NCBI GenBank assembly: GCA_034440615.1
Contig: JAOTOM010002330.1
Location: forward strand, 1 to 64,000
Source of the DNA: Ashinkailepas kermadecensis
Lineage: Eukaryota > Arthropoda > Thecostraca > Neolepadidae
Length of the DNA stretch: 64,000 nt
Reading direction: 5' to 3'
This document shows, one piece after another, positions 10,549-23,094 of the stretch. Under the pieces are notes generated by a model. It did no database searches and was not told the DNA's origin. It was given only the letters and a program-made list of their open reading frames with translations. A program made the translations under genes and the position numbers. The stretch's first letter is position 1; every line of letters begins with the position of its first letter.

Positions 10549-11749
10549 ATGCCAAGGGTCCGGATCTGGTGGGTCCTGATGCCGGGAGGTGAGATTGGGT
10601 GCCGAGGTGCCGTCTCTGGTGCCCTGGATCGTGCTCAAGTGCCGACGGCCCATCTCAGGTCTGCTGAGCCGGAGACACCGGCACCCAACCAGCACTACCG
10701 GAGCCGGCGGCGGCGGCGCCGCTCTCCCGTGGCGAGCGTCCACCGCTCGACCGCTCCTTACGAGACGTGAAGGAGCGCCCCGCCACGTCGCGCCGCGCAT
10801 CCAGATAAATCACGCCGATGGAGGCGCAAACACGAGCGGCGGCGACCGGCGCGCAATCTGAAGCCGCCACAGGCCGAGCACGGACGGGCACAATGGGCTG
10901 ACCCGGCCGGCGGGGCACGGAGCCGGCTCCGGGCGCACACGTCGCCGTGAATCACTCGGTGATCCGAGGAGAGGAGGAGCGGCTAGTGCCGGCGATGGCG
11001 GCGGTGGCGGCGGTGTTGGCGCGGCCGTGAGCCGCCGTGTGCGCGGGAAGGCCCGATTCATCAGGCGGCGGCGGAGCGAGACGTTGGCCGGCCGCGCGAC
11101 TGACGGCCGCCTGCACGCCCTTCGGACGGCGGCCGGTTCGCGCGTGTTGGGCGGCTATCTGATGGTCGAGGGGACGCTATCCGACGGATCTGGTGACTGC
11201 CATCATGCGTCGTCACGTGCCCACAAGTGGGCACGCAGACGCGAGGGGCAAGCTCCTGCCCACTCCGAGCCACTTGGCAGTAGCGCCAAGTGAGGACTTG
11301 TGAGGGAAGGGGACAGGCTTGTGTGCGTCAAAGGAACTCTTGAGAGGAATAAAGTGCCTCGACATTTTTAGGATTTTTTTTCACTTCCGCAATGATTAGT
11401 AGGCTACAAGGCTTGAGCACTCGATGTCTTGGAGAGACACAATACCGAGGGTAAGGATTCAAACGTCGAGATAGCTTCACATTTTCGAGAAGAAAAAAAC
11501 GTCTGCTGTACTCTGGAAACGTAAGGGGACAAACCACAACAGGGTGCAGAGGGGGATGAAGCCTGATTAACTTCCACCACTAACGGCGCCACTGTTGTTT
11601 GACAATCCTGTCTACTGCCGCTATGGCAGGACCTCTATTAGCCCGCGAGTCACTGGGGGGGGGGGGGGGCTTTTTACCTCCTGGTTTCTCTGCCATAGTG
11701 GTCAAACCAAATGAGACAGCAGCTTGATACTTTCAGTACCTTCAAATAA
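10549..11749. other. GC-rich intron stretch
   Basis: CpG-rich from 10640 to about 11290, then ordinary sequence with a twelve-base G run at 11656. No exon supported. Confidence 0.45.
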
Positions 11750-12960
11750 ATACCTAGGGTATGCTGTGTAAAAATGACCTCAGGGTCATCTTAGGTCATG
11801 CTCTAATGACGTCATAAAGTCGTTCATAGGCGTTGTTTTTAACGTCTCAAACGATTGCTTGTTGTTATGAGATACAATCCGACCAATGCATACTGACAGA
11901 TCAATGCAGGTGCACTTGGTGTACCAGAGGTCATTTCGTTATCGTGTAACCTCAACTAGACCATTCTAGGTCATTTTGATATTATTCATTTTATTCAAAT
12001 ATAATGATCGCTTAGGACTGGAAAAGATATTCAAGTCGTTAAAAATCGATATATCGGTTACCAAAGACATCCTTACCTGTGAGGTTATTATAGGTCAAGC
12101 ATGCATATATCTGTTTTGAGGTGCTATGCCAGGTCATCTTATAATGACATCAGGAGCTAAATCGCAGGTGTTGTTTTTACCGCTTGAGACGGCTGCTTGT
12201 TGTCATCCGATACAATCTAACACTGGCAGGTCAATCTAGCTGTTATTATTTTAGAAAGGTCAGTGTCTACCGCATGACCTCAAGAAGGGCATGATGGGTA
12301 CGACAGAACACGACATAATATTATGTGGTATATACGAAAGTGTAGGTCCATTTTCGGGCTCCTCGTAGAAATGCAGCCTATAAACATGTAACGCATTGCA
12401 CACTGAGCCAAAACGGCAAGTTGTCATCTTCCCCCAGATGACCTTACTTGACCCGTGAACAACAAGTTTAGATTGCATAATTGTTGGCATCTAATGCATG
12501 CATCGACCAACAGCTGAGTTTCGTATTACTCTAATGCCCTTGCTTACAGCAAAAATTGTGAACTCTTCGAGTTCGTCAAATGTTTCCACTTGACATGACC
12601 GGTGACCTCATAGGCGTTAAGCCAGATTATACTGATATGCACAATTCCCCGCCATATGCGAATATTCATCTCAAGTTTTCCAGATACCTGCGAAAATGTG
12701 TCCTAGAATATGAACTGCATTGTATGCTGAACCATAACGGCAAATTGGCCTTTTCCCAAAGTGAGATTACTTGACTCAAGGCCAGAAAGCACTTACGAGA
12801 GTAATTTTAAGTACACACTGCATGTATTCAATCACAGCTAAGATTGTTTAGTACCCCATTGCCCTGGTTTGTGCTCAAAATATGAGCTCTCGAAAACCGT
12901 CAAATCTTTGTACTTGACGTAGCGTGTGACCTCACTAGTGACCTCAAGGTAAAGGCAAAA
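11750..12960. repeat. Diverged 325-336-bp tandem duplications rich in AGGTCA
   Basis: Blocks near 11802/12138 and 11862/12198 recur at about 336 bp; blocks near 12409/12733 and 12532/12857 recur at about 325 bp. Shared words include GCTTGTTGT, GATACAATC and CGGCAA. AGGTCA and TGACCT hexamers are frequent. The copies are old and strongly diverged. Confidence 0.65.
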
Positions 12961-15900
12961 AACCTCCCCAGTGACTCATGTGAGTGTAAATACCTACAGT
13001 GACTGCCGGGTTAATGACTTTTTACTGGCGTGGGGTGAGGGGGGGGGGCGTATTCATTGGCGGCTGCGGACTTATCATCCCAGCCAATCAGACCCGTCCA
13101 TGGTGTCATCACGGAGGGGGACGGGGATGCGTCTCCTGAAGCATAATGTAACTCAACATTACGTCTATGGTGCTGCAAAAGAAATGGCATAAAACACTCT
13201 CGCATCACCCTAACCAAATTTAGTGGCGACTCCCATGGCTTCACCCCTCCCCTCCCCAGTAGTGGTCCCTAAGGTAGTGGGAAATGGTCACTGACTGGGG
13301 ATCACGACTATGATTGGTGTGGGGAAGGAGGTCACGGTTCCCCAGCTAGTATGTTAGAGGAGGCCTTGCGTTCAGACGCTAACGCAGTGTGCCCAACGCA
13401 GCATCGCAGCGCAACTTAGTTTGCCTTCTATGACTTGAAAACATTCATTCACATAACGCTAGAGTGGGTGCGCACGCTATGAGATGCACCGCTTGACAAC
13501 TGTGTCCATCGTCTCCGGAGTCTCGAATCATCAGCAGTTGGCCAGGTGATCCCCCACCCCACAGCGCCCGAAGACTCGCCACGAGTGGGGCGAGGCGCGT
13601 CAGCCGAGTCAAATATCATCCGGTAAGCAATAGCCGGCGATAGCGCCCGTTGTGCGGACCACTGCAGCGTCCTGGCTCGCGCCACTCCAGTACACGGCTT
13701 CGGCGTGTTCGCGCCGCGCCTGCGCTTCCTCTGACGTCGCGAGGGCTCGCGTTACCAACCGCACCGCGCTCGACGTTCTGAGGACCGTGCACGGGGGCCA
13801 CCGGCTGGGGGCGTTCGGAGGAGACGTGCCGCTTCGGCCGCCCGGCCGGGAGGCAACGGGGGCGGGCGAGTTAGCGCCGAGCGAACCGCTCGGGTCGGAC
13901 CTACGACAGTCAGTGTCAGTGTCAACAACACTCCGACAGTCAGTGTCAACAGCACTTCGCTCGGATGCCCGGTAACCAGGCGTGCAGGTAAAACATCGCG
14001 CCCGCCACGGCCGGTTGAGTCTGCAATTAAACGGCCGGAAAATGAATGTCTACTACACACCGCGAACATAGCTGGTGGCAGCTGACGGGCAATTAATCTG
14101 ACTTACGGGCGCGATAACCGAGCTGCAGGCGGACACCAACTCGCGCTGATGCGACAGATCAGCGATTGCCGAAATTGCCGTCAAGTTAGCCCTGCTCACC
14201 TTTACGATCCGTATAAAATGATGGCAAAGGCGTTATCATATGATGATGTAGCAACTTATAGCAGCATTGCTTAATTGAACAAGTGGCACCAGCCGTAGGA
14301 CGACAGTGCTGCGCTGGTGGTTGTTTGCGATCTGCCCGGGGTTCAGCGGTGGTGCCGATGCACGCGTGCAGTGGCGATGTCAGTGGCGGATGCTGTCAGG
14401 GTGCCGAGCGGGACCGCTGACAGGCACCGCAGATAGATAGCCGTGCGGGGAGCGGTGCAGTCCGTCCGATCCCATCGACTCCGATCTGCCCGGCCCAGGT
14501 CTGTCCAAGCCCAGGTTTGGCCCGGCTACGATCAGCACGAGCTCCGATCATGCTCGTTCCGGTCAGGTTCTGTTCCAGCTCAGATCCGGCCCCAGCTAAG
14601 GTCTGCACGAGCTCTAGTTTGTTCCAGCTCAGACCCGGCCCCCAGCTAAGGTGAAACATGAAACATTGAACATGAAACTTTCTGGCTAACAAGAAACTTG
14701 GATTATTCTCGAATTTGATACATTGTGAAACGCCTTGGCTACTAGACGAAGATTCGGAGCACATTTCCGTATATTTTCATCTCAGGTTCTCAATTGAAAC
14801 GCATTCCACCTACTGGACCGCTTCATCAGCATAGAGGGATAGACGAGGGCTCCGGCTTCCTCCCTCACGATAGCTCATCCAGAAGGTGCGGGATTTATTA
14901 GCGGGCTATCATGAGTCAAGAGCAGAGCATCAAGAGCATGAAGAGCATCGAGAGCAGCCAATATCCAATCTCCAAAATGGCAAAACTCCCCGTGCGTAGT
15001 CGGGAAGAAGTTTGGATTGTATCCTCACCAGCCACGCACCGTCGTCTGGCTGAGTGATGCCTACGGGGCAGGCAGGGCGGCCTATTCCTGGCTCCTGCAG
15101 CAGCCAATAGGATTCGAGAAACGTGTTATCTGGAATGACGGAAATGGTCGTTCTGGACCAGTTCCCAAACAAGCAGAACGAGAGGTCTTAGACCCCTTGT
15201 CACCCAGAAGTGGCAGTAGACTGCAGATCGCAAGGCGGCGAAAAGCTTATTTGGTGAGCGGCTGTCATCGAAGGACAGCCCAATCCACTGGTTTGAGGTA
15301 CGGTCCAAAATCAACGGCCAGACATACTTGGATCTCCTGAAGCAAGTGACGTGACTGTAGATCAGTGAGCCCGCCACCATAATAAACTACGCTCCCGCAA
15401 GGCGGTGCCAGCGAACACACAACTGTAGCAGCAAGGAGGTGACTTCACGACACGTTCAGCAGACGAGTCGTCAACCACCTGACCGACCGGTCCTGACTCC
15501 CGGAGCTCGAACCTCTCCCCGATGTCCTTCTAGTTCTGGTTCGTGGTACTGACGGAGCCCAAGATGGCAGCAGTGGCCTCGCTCTGGCCGAGCTCGGGCA
15601 GACGGTGGAAGCCTTCGCCACTCCTACGGGCCCAGCAGAGGCGCGCCGGGCCGCGTGGCACTTACGGGGGAGAGCGCAGAGATGCGTCGAACTTCAGGAT
15701 GCCCCTTTAAAGGCTGTATGGTGATGATGTGCTCAACTCATGTTAAAGAAGGAAAGTAAAATGTCATTGTGTTCTCATGTTTGTATAGCTAAACAATCAT
15801 GCAAATAATGTGCTTTGGTTGGTCTGACTGCTATTTTAGCTACATTTCGAGACAAAGATCCCGTCATTGAATTACGCCTGAGCCACAGTCTGTCTGAGAT

Positions 15901-16239
15901 TTTTAGAAGGGTACCTTCAGGGGTCTTTTAGGAGAAAGGGACAACAATTAAGGCCTAAATTGCAAATAGATGTACGGCAACCCAGCCGTTCGAAAGCCAC
16001 TTCAGTTCACCTTCTAGTTCCCTCTGCAAACTCTTACATTTCGCGGGTTTTTCACAAACCTGAGTCTGCGATTACAAGTTGGCTGGTGTGGGCTTACTGA
16101 AAATGTGTTTGACGCCTCCGGGTGTCTGAATGTGTGCTTTTTCGCCTGGATAAAAATACAGGCCAGTACCGTTTTCGTCTTCGTCTCGCTCGTCGCACGA
16201 CCAGGGGCAGTCCGTACCAACCTGTCGTATAGGTAGCTG
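12961..16239. other. Intron region, nothing coding recognised
   Basis: Mixed sequence with CpG-rich patches near 13480-13990 and 15420-15700. A GTAAGT donor-like site on the minus strand at about 14107 has no matching Ig or linker frame in the right phase. Confidence 0.4.
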
Positions 16240-16742
16240 GTCCCGCAGACAACCCGCCCCAGTCATCCCACCCTAGACATGTTCTGCAGACAACCAGGTT
16301 CCAGCCAATTCGCCCTAGACAACCTGCCCCAGCCAACTCGCCGTAAGCAACCCGACCTGCAAACAATCCGCTCCAGCCAACTCGCCCTAAGCAACCCGAC
16401 CTGCAAACAATCCGCTCCAGCCAACTCGCCCTAAACAGCCCGATCTGCAGACAACCAGCTCCAGCCAATCCACTCTAGACAGTCCGTTTTAGACAACCCG
16501 TCCTGCAGACAACCCATCACACAGACAACCCGCTCCAGCCAACCCGCCCAAGATAACCCGCCAAAGACAATCCACCCTAGACAACCCACCCTAGATAACC
16601 AGCCCTGCAGACAACCTATCCTGCAGACAGTCCGCCCACAGTCAACACCGCCCTAGACAATTTAGCCTGCGGACAAAATCTTTCCTGCGAACACCACGGT
16701 CCAACTAACCCGCCCTAGACAACTCTGCTGGCAGACAACTCC
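16240..16742. repeat. Degenerate short tandem array
   Basis: About 25-30 copies of short units built from AGACAACCCG, CCAGCCAACTCGCCCTA and CCTGCAGACAA, ending in a fifteen-base C run. Confidence 0.8.
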
Positions 16743-17377
16743 CCCCCCCCCCCCCAGCCAGTTAGCCACAGACAACCCACCACAGCCATCTCACCCTGGA
16801 CAATCGGCCCAGACCAGTACATGCCAGGCACTCCTGCCCCAGCGATGCCGCGCCGCCGCCTGCCCCGTCTGTGCTGCAGCGGCGCCCACGTGGGGCAGAG
16901 CAGGTCCCACTTCGTGTCGGCCGGCGGGCGCCGAGTGACAGCCGGCCGTCGCGCCCGGTCACGGTGACACAGGCTGACATGACACAACACGGCGCGCGCC
17001 TTTTTACCGCCAGCCGGCGGGACTAAATAATCCGCGTGCGACGTCCCCACACGCCCAATTAACCAGCCATTATCTCCGCGCTAATTAATCACACCTCTTG
17101 TCGGGGGCGCGGAAAAAGCGGCCGCCGGTCGGGCGGACGAGCCGTGTCGGCAGTGTCGCCGAGCGCCGATCAGCATGCGCCAATTAAAACCGGCCGGTCG
17201 CCGTCGTCGCCGATCGCAGCGATACGCCGCCATTAAAGCGTCACCCCGAAACCGCCGCGCCGGCCGGCAGTCGGAGACACGCAAGCCGACCGGCGGCGTC
17301 GGCGCAGGCCGACTCGTCACAGCCGGACTTTTCCGGCGGGTCAGTTGGGCGGAAAATCGGCGGCAGGTCCGAACGGG

Positions 17378-17506
17378 ACCGAGCGCGACGCGAGGATCGC
17401 GGCGGTAGCCGGGCGCGACGCGAGGATCGCGGCGGTAGCCGGGCGCGACGCGAGGATCGCGGCGGTAGCCGGGCGCGAGGATCGCGGCGGTAGCCGGGCG
17501 CCGCCA
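17378..17506. repeat. Minisatellite, 30-bp unit
   Basis: Four copies of GGGCGCGACGCGAGGATCGC followed by GGCGGTAGCC; the last copy has a short deletion. Confidence 0.93.
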
Positions 17507-18139
17507 ATTTCCATGCCGAAAACACTGCCGCGCTAATTGCGGTAAGTTACAAGTCGTGTTCGCCGGCGGACAAAAACTCGGCACAGTTCAAAAATCGCCC
17601 CCTAACATGAGCGGCCGATTTCCTGCCACCGCTGCTGGATGTCACCGCGCCGGCTGTCGCTCGCGCGTCACTATCGCGCCATCGCGCGACTCGCCGCTGC
17701 AGGGCGCGCCACCTGGCGCGATCGGCCGCGACGTTATCGGCGCAGATAGTCGGCGGCCAGGCTGCAGGAGGCGCCGCGGCGCGCGACAAAAATGCAGCGG
17801 CAACGGCTCAATGCGCCCGCCGGTGACGTCACACACCTGCAGCGGTTACGTCACACACCCGCGACGGGGCGACGCGCATACGATTGCATGGCAAACGGCG
17901 GCGCGCGGCGGCGATCGCAGCGCCATCGGTCGTCGGCCGAGGCGCCTGATTTGGCGGCGGCCCGGCGGTGTCGCCGCCACGCCTCCCGCCGGCTATCTGG
18001 CCGGCGATCGCGGCGCGGATCGCGCGACATGGCCCGGACGGGGTCGGTCTCCGCCTCCGAGCTGCACCTGCCGTGCGGTACATCGAGGTCGCCCGAACGC
18101 TGCGCATCTCCCGGGGCTCGACAATCCGCGTCGCCGATA

Positions 18140-18757
18140 TGACAGCGTCCGCGTCCCGTCTGCCGCTCCGATCTTGGCCTGTTGCTGGGTCTGGTCGGAC
18201 GCTGTCACACAGCGTCCGCGTCCTGTCTGCCGCTCCGATCTTGGCCTGTTGCTGGGTCTGGTCGGACGCTGTCACACAGCGTCCGCGTCCTGTCTGCCGC
18301 TCCGATCTTGGCCTGCTGCTGGGTCTGGTCGGACGCTGTCACACAGCGTCCGCGTCCTGTCTGCCGCTCCGATCTTGGCCTGTTGCTGGGTCTGGTCGGA
18401 CGCTGTCACACAGCGTCCGCGTCCTGTCTGCCGCTCCGATCTTGGCCTGCTGCTGGGTCTGGTCGGACGCTGTCACACAGCGTCCGCGTCCTGTCTGCCG
18501 CTCCGATCTTGGCCTGCTGCTGGGTATGGTCGGACGCTGTCACACAGCGTTCGCGTCCTGTCTGCCGCTCCGATCTTGGCCTGCTGCTGGGTCTGGTCGG
18601 ACGCTGTCACACAGCGTCCGCGTCCTGTCTGCCGCTCCGATCTTGGCCTGCTGCTGGGTCTGGTCGGACGCTGTCACACAGCGTCCGCGTCCCGTCTGCC
18701 GCTCCGATCTTGGCCTGCTGCTGGGTCTGGTCGGACGCTGTCACACAGCGCCTGACG
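18140..18757. repeat. Minisatellite, 67-bp unit with internal hairpin
   Basis: Nine nearly identical copies of a 67-bp unit (GTCCGCGTCCTGTCTGCCGC, then CTCCGATCTTGGCCTG, then CTGGGTCTGGTCGGACGC). Each unit junction holds a perfect stem GGACGCTGT / ACAGCGTCC around a CAC loop. Because 67 is not a multiple of three, each reading frame cycles through all three phases, producing artefact frames of up to 399 codons. Confidence 0.95.
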
Positions 18758-18854
18758 CCGGCGGCCCGCAGGCCCGACCCGCCGCTGTCGCTGAGGTAGG
18801 CACGCCGGTCATCGAGTCGGCACTGCACTGACGGGGTCGGACCCCGTCCGTGTG

Positions 18855-19036
18855 GTGCCGCGCTGTGGACCCGTCACTGTGGACCCGCCACTGTGGACCC
18901 GCCACTGTGGCCCGACACTATGGACCCGACATTGTGGACCCGACACTGTGGACCCGCCGCTGTGGACCCACCACTGTGGACCGCCACTGTGGACCGCCAC
19001 TGTGGACCCGCCACTGTGGACCCGCCACTGTGCCGC
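18855..19036. repeat. Minisatellite, 14-15-bp unit
   Basis: About a dozen copies of CCACTGTGGACCCG with small length changes. Confidence 0.92.
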
Positions 19037-19370
19037 GCTCTGGTTTCGCCGCGCGGCGCCCGACGGCCACTTGTTTTGGAGCTGATCGGCTTGATTCGCT
19101 TAAAAGCCGACCTTTCCTGATCTTCGGATCACCAGCCATCAGGATCCCAATGGCCCAAATCCACCAAGATAGCGATTATGACCGCATAGGCGGTGGGAGA
19201 TTCGACGAGTCGATCCGAGTGGCTGCGTGCAGGTAGCTGAGCTAGCTGAGTACATGGTGTTCTTTTCTCAAACATCTCAACGTATTGAACCTTGTGTGGT
19301 TTGCGTATCAACAGCAATTTCATATGACAACATTTCATATAAATTATTTAGCGCTCTGGCGAGGAACATA

Positions 19371-19762
19371 TCATTTCATCAAAATCACACGATGACCTTT
19401 CCTCGATGATTAGAAACAAACAGTCGAAAGTTACTTTGATCTTGGGGTGTATTCGGGTACAACCCTTCGCCAACAACGACAAAAAAAATAAGCAATTCCA
19501 ACTAACGGTCGAATCCTCACTGCCATACTTTATAATCTATGTCGATGTCGTGCCTTGCTAGGCATAGGCTTTTTGCCTAGCAAGGCACGACATCGACATA
19601 GATAATAAAGTATGGCAGTGAGAATTCGACCGTTAGTTGGAATTGCTTATTTTCTGTGGTTTGACGAAGGGTTGTACCCGAATATACATCAAGATCTAAG
19701 TAACTTTCGGCGGTTTTTTCTAATCATCGAGAAAAGGCCATCGTGTGATTTTGATGAAATGA
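19371..19762. mobile_element. Large palindrome, foldback element
   Basis: Left arm 19371-19564 and right arm 19574-19762 are inverted copies with about 85-90% identity around a nine-base loop. The inner 14 bp (TGCCTTGCTAGGCA and its complement) are perfect, and long stretches such as CTAACGGTCGAAT and GACATCGACATAGAT match exactly. No open frame of note. It resembles a foldback transposon or a nearly full-palindrome MITE. Confidence 0.82.
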
Positions 19763-22700
19763 CAGCACTTCGTTATATTTCATAAACTGTGATCAGTATG
19801 ATGCGCCATCAGGGGCGCTTGATGAGCGAGAGAAAGAGGCCAGCTATGGGATGCCCATGCCCATGCTAGAGGCTAGCGATCTCTCACAGAGCCAGGGTGG
19901 AGGTCGAAGAAGTGCTCATTTTCACGACATATTTTCAAATTGAATAGGGAAAATGACAAGTTAACTTGAGCAGGGCGCCAAACCAGGGGATCCGGAACCC
20001 CCGACCCAACTGGGATATCCAACCATGCCCATGCTCCAGCCACAAGATCAGGCACCATACCGCAACTTATGCACCTTGATGGGTTCAATTTCCGTAGAAG
20101 TGCACGAAATTCAGGTACCAGTAACGTATATATGGAAATACGGCATGGTGAATTAAACTTTGAGTTTGAGATCATATTAAGGAGGGCAGTTCGTTGCGTA
20201 AATAGTGCCTGCCATTTCGGCATATGGCATTGAAAAGCAATCTAATTCGGTCGAAATCGGCAGCAATCCTGCGGAGGTTAGACTCATCTTCCGAATGCGC
20301 CGAACGCATCTCAAGCTCAATTGCACTATGCCAAATTGTCGAATGACCGAAGGTGCCCCGCTGTGACGTAGGCTGTTTTTCCCACAGCCTTCCCGCTGGG
20401 CTTAGGCCGCATGCAACACCGCTGAGCACGGCGCTTTTCGTCACCCTGGCCAATACTCATCCGCTCAGCGACCACAGGCAAACATTATAGCATTGTCATC
20501 ACGCCTTGCGGCCACCAACCTGCCGGCAACTGTTGCGAGTTTGCAGAATCGAAGGTACGAGTGCGGGCCGTCTCAATTTTCCGGGCCTCGGAATCTCTTA
20601 TCCGAGGGTCTGAGTGCAGTAGTGCTCACATCGCAACCAGGACTGCCAGCAACATTATGCAGTAGGCTTGAGGACAGCAGGCTGCCGAAGGACGCGGCTT
20701 TTTCGGTATCCTCGCCGGCACCAAAGGATCGCCTCCGTTCAGGGTTCCTCTTGGGCACTGGAAGGCTCCCTCTGGTGCTCAGAGGTTCCCACATGGAGAC
20801 AGAAGGTGAGACAAGACACGGATTTCTCATAATAACCAAGAACCAACCGGAAATCAGTACTTTATGAGTCCTACCCATCATACATGCATCGGCCCAATGG
20901 TCTCTGCAATCGTCCTGCAAGTCAGTGACATCACAGCGTGACGTCACGAGGCAGTAAAATCACCGGATGGCTTGCCTTGTTATATGATCTTGATTCTGAA
21001 TCTGGCCAGATGGTCGCCCGGCCCCGGGGAGCGCAGGTCACGTGACATGACGTTAACACACGCATCGAACGCCTGACCGCCCCTTCAAAGCCGGCTGGAC
21101 CGCCACTGAAGAGGATCCACCACAAACCACGTTCCTTGAACAAAAATGCGCGCACTTCAAAGAAAATATTGTGGTGAAAACTACTACAAACTAAAATTAA
21201 GAGACCAAGTCTACACTTGGGTGGAGGTATTAGGACATGCAACGTTGCAACAAAACTATTATTAAAGTTTCAAAAAGGGTGACGGCTGGGCAGAATCTGG
21301 CCGCATCGGTCAGATTAACTTTTGTGCTTTGTGCATCAGGATGCCTATGGGGGTGCTAGACGAGCAAAGGCAGGTGTATAACCGCAGTGTAGTAGAATCT
21401 CGTTGAATATCAGTCAATGTGTATTGCCTCGAGTGGTTATACGGCCACGCGCCTTCAAACATGTGTGCAGAGCTCATGTGATTTCGGATGCGATAGCTTC
21501 ACCGGGTTGCATTGCAAAAGACAAATAAAAGCGCCATATCTTCCTTTGACTGAATTTCCTTGCCACTTGCCACCCAGGACGGATGCTGGGAGCCGGCTAC
21601 GGTGGGAGACGTATTGTGAGTCGGCCGCGTGGCAATGTCGCCCCAGGCATTTTCTTTGAGCACATACTGGATGTACTTCAGGATATATATTGTAATGCAT
21701 GTTGGTAAATCTGAGACTGAAAAGAGCAAATCGGGCTCTGAATGAGAAGATTAGAACTTGAAATACTCTATTCCCTATCACGTCAAACGTCGTTGAAAGT
21801 AGCCCATGAGCGGTGCGCCGCAGGGAAGCCTCTTTCTTTGAAGATAGATCAAGGGCATTTAAGGAGCACTATTGGAATAATATTGCTAAGCATTAAGACT
21901 ACAAGATCACATCTAACTCTGAGTGCAGAAATTAGAACGTGAAACGCTGCGGAACAGAGACCAATATCTCGTTCGCAAAAGTGTGCCGGAACTTCCAGGT
22001 AAACTTTGTACCATACACACGGTACAAAGTTCATCTGGTTTGTACCATGTTTGTAGCATATTTCCATGTACCATGCACGATGAAGTAGACTCGCTCGGGC
22101 TTGACCCTCGCTCGTAGCGAGAGCAGACGTGCTTGGGCTTCGCCCTCGCTCGTAATCAATTTGATAAATAAATACGGCGCATGCAGTCCGGAGCGCAGCC
22201 CTGTGTGGGTTGTGGGTTGTGGGTTGTGGGTTGATTGAGGTACTCGAACTCGCAATACCCAAACAATTTTGCTCTTATGTGACCCTCCCCTAATGTTCCT
22301 AGACAGCATTGGAATGCCAGTGCTTCCACATTTGGGAAAATATAAATGTGTCACCGACATATTGAATGTCTCCCCTTTAATTTCGAACATGATAATGCAC
22401 CCATGCCACAATGATCTCGAGATATCCCGGTGCTTGAGATTACCTGAAATGCCAGTGCATATAATGTTGTAGCTATACCATCACTAGTACAGCTGTACAT
22501 GTCTCGCTATTCCAATGACATCTAGATATGGACAAGCTATGCAATCCTGAGCAAAATAAATCGATTTGAAACATGATACAGGTGGTATGATTCGTGTAGT
22601 CCTTACAATGCCGAGGGTACAAGGCCGGCACGTCCCCATCAACATATCATCCCTGAGGTAATTACACATAGCATTTGCGACGCTCAGAAACTGCGACACA

Positions 22701-23094
22701 TCTCGCATGTTTACGGCGGGCGGTACAGGTGACCCAGCGGCATAACGTGCCGCGGCACGGCTTCAGGTCAGATTTGTGGCGCGAAGACCGTGAGAAGCCG
22801 ACCTGGCCGGCGCCGCCACAGTCGCCTGCCGGTGTCGTGTTGCCGGCTCGGGCCGAGACGTTTATGTGCGGTGCACAGTCGTCCTGCCGAGCCGGACACT
22901 GGTGCCGCCGTCAGTGCCGCCCGTCGGCCGCCACGCCAGCAACCGGTAACTCTGGCGGGGCCGCGCCGCATACTTTGCGTCACGAGCATTCAAATTATGG
23001 CCGCCGCCTACCACCGGCAGCGAGACGCGCAACATGACGGCGATAGCATCTGCACAAAAAGACACGACTGCCGTCGGCGTAACTCACACGGCGC
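19763..23094. other. Intron region with short inverted and direct repeats
   Basis: No gene recognised. It holds a GTGGGTT microsatellite at 22202-22233, a small perfect hairpin at 22002-22031, and dispersed-family fragments near 21235-21300 and 21720-21960 that resemble 63890-63975. Confidence 0.45.

Noticed and set aside
14100..14160. Minus-strand GTAAGT donor as the missing linker exon
   Set aside because: The frame that enters in phase 1 leaves in phase 1, so it cannot join the Ig2 exon, and the peptide has no acidic-linker character.
18140..18757. CRISPR-like regular palindromic repeats
   Set aside because: Whole 67-bp units are identical, so there are no unique spacers, and the DNA is eukaryotic.
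17556..18831. A 399-codon frame
   Set aside because: Made by the 67-bp array, which cycles through all three phases.
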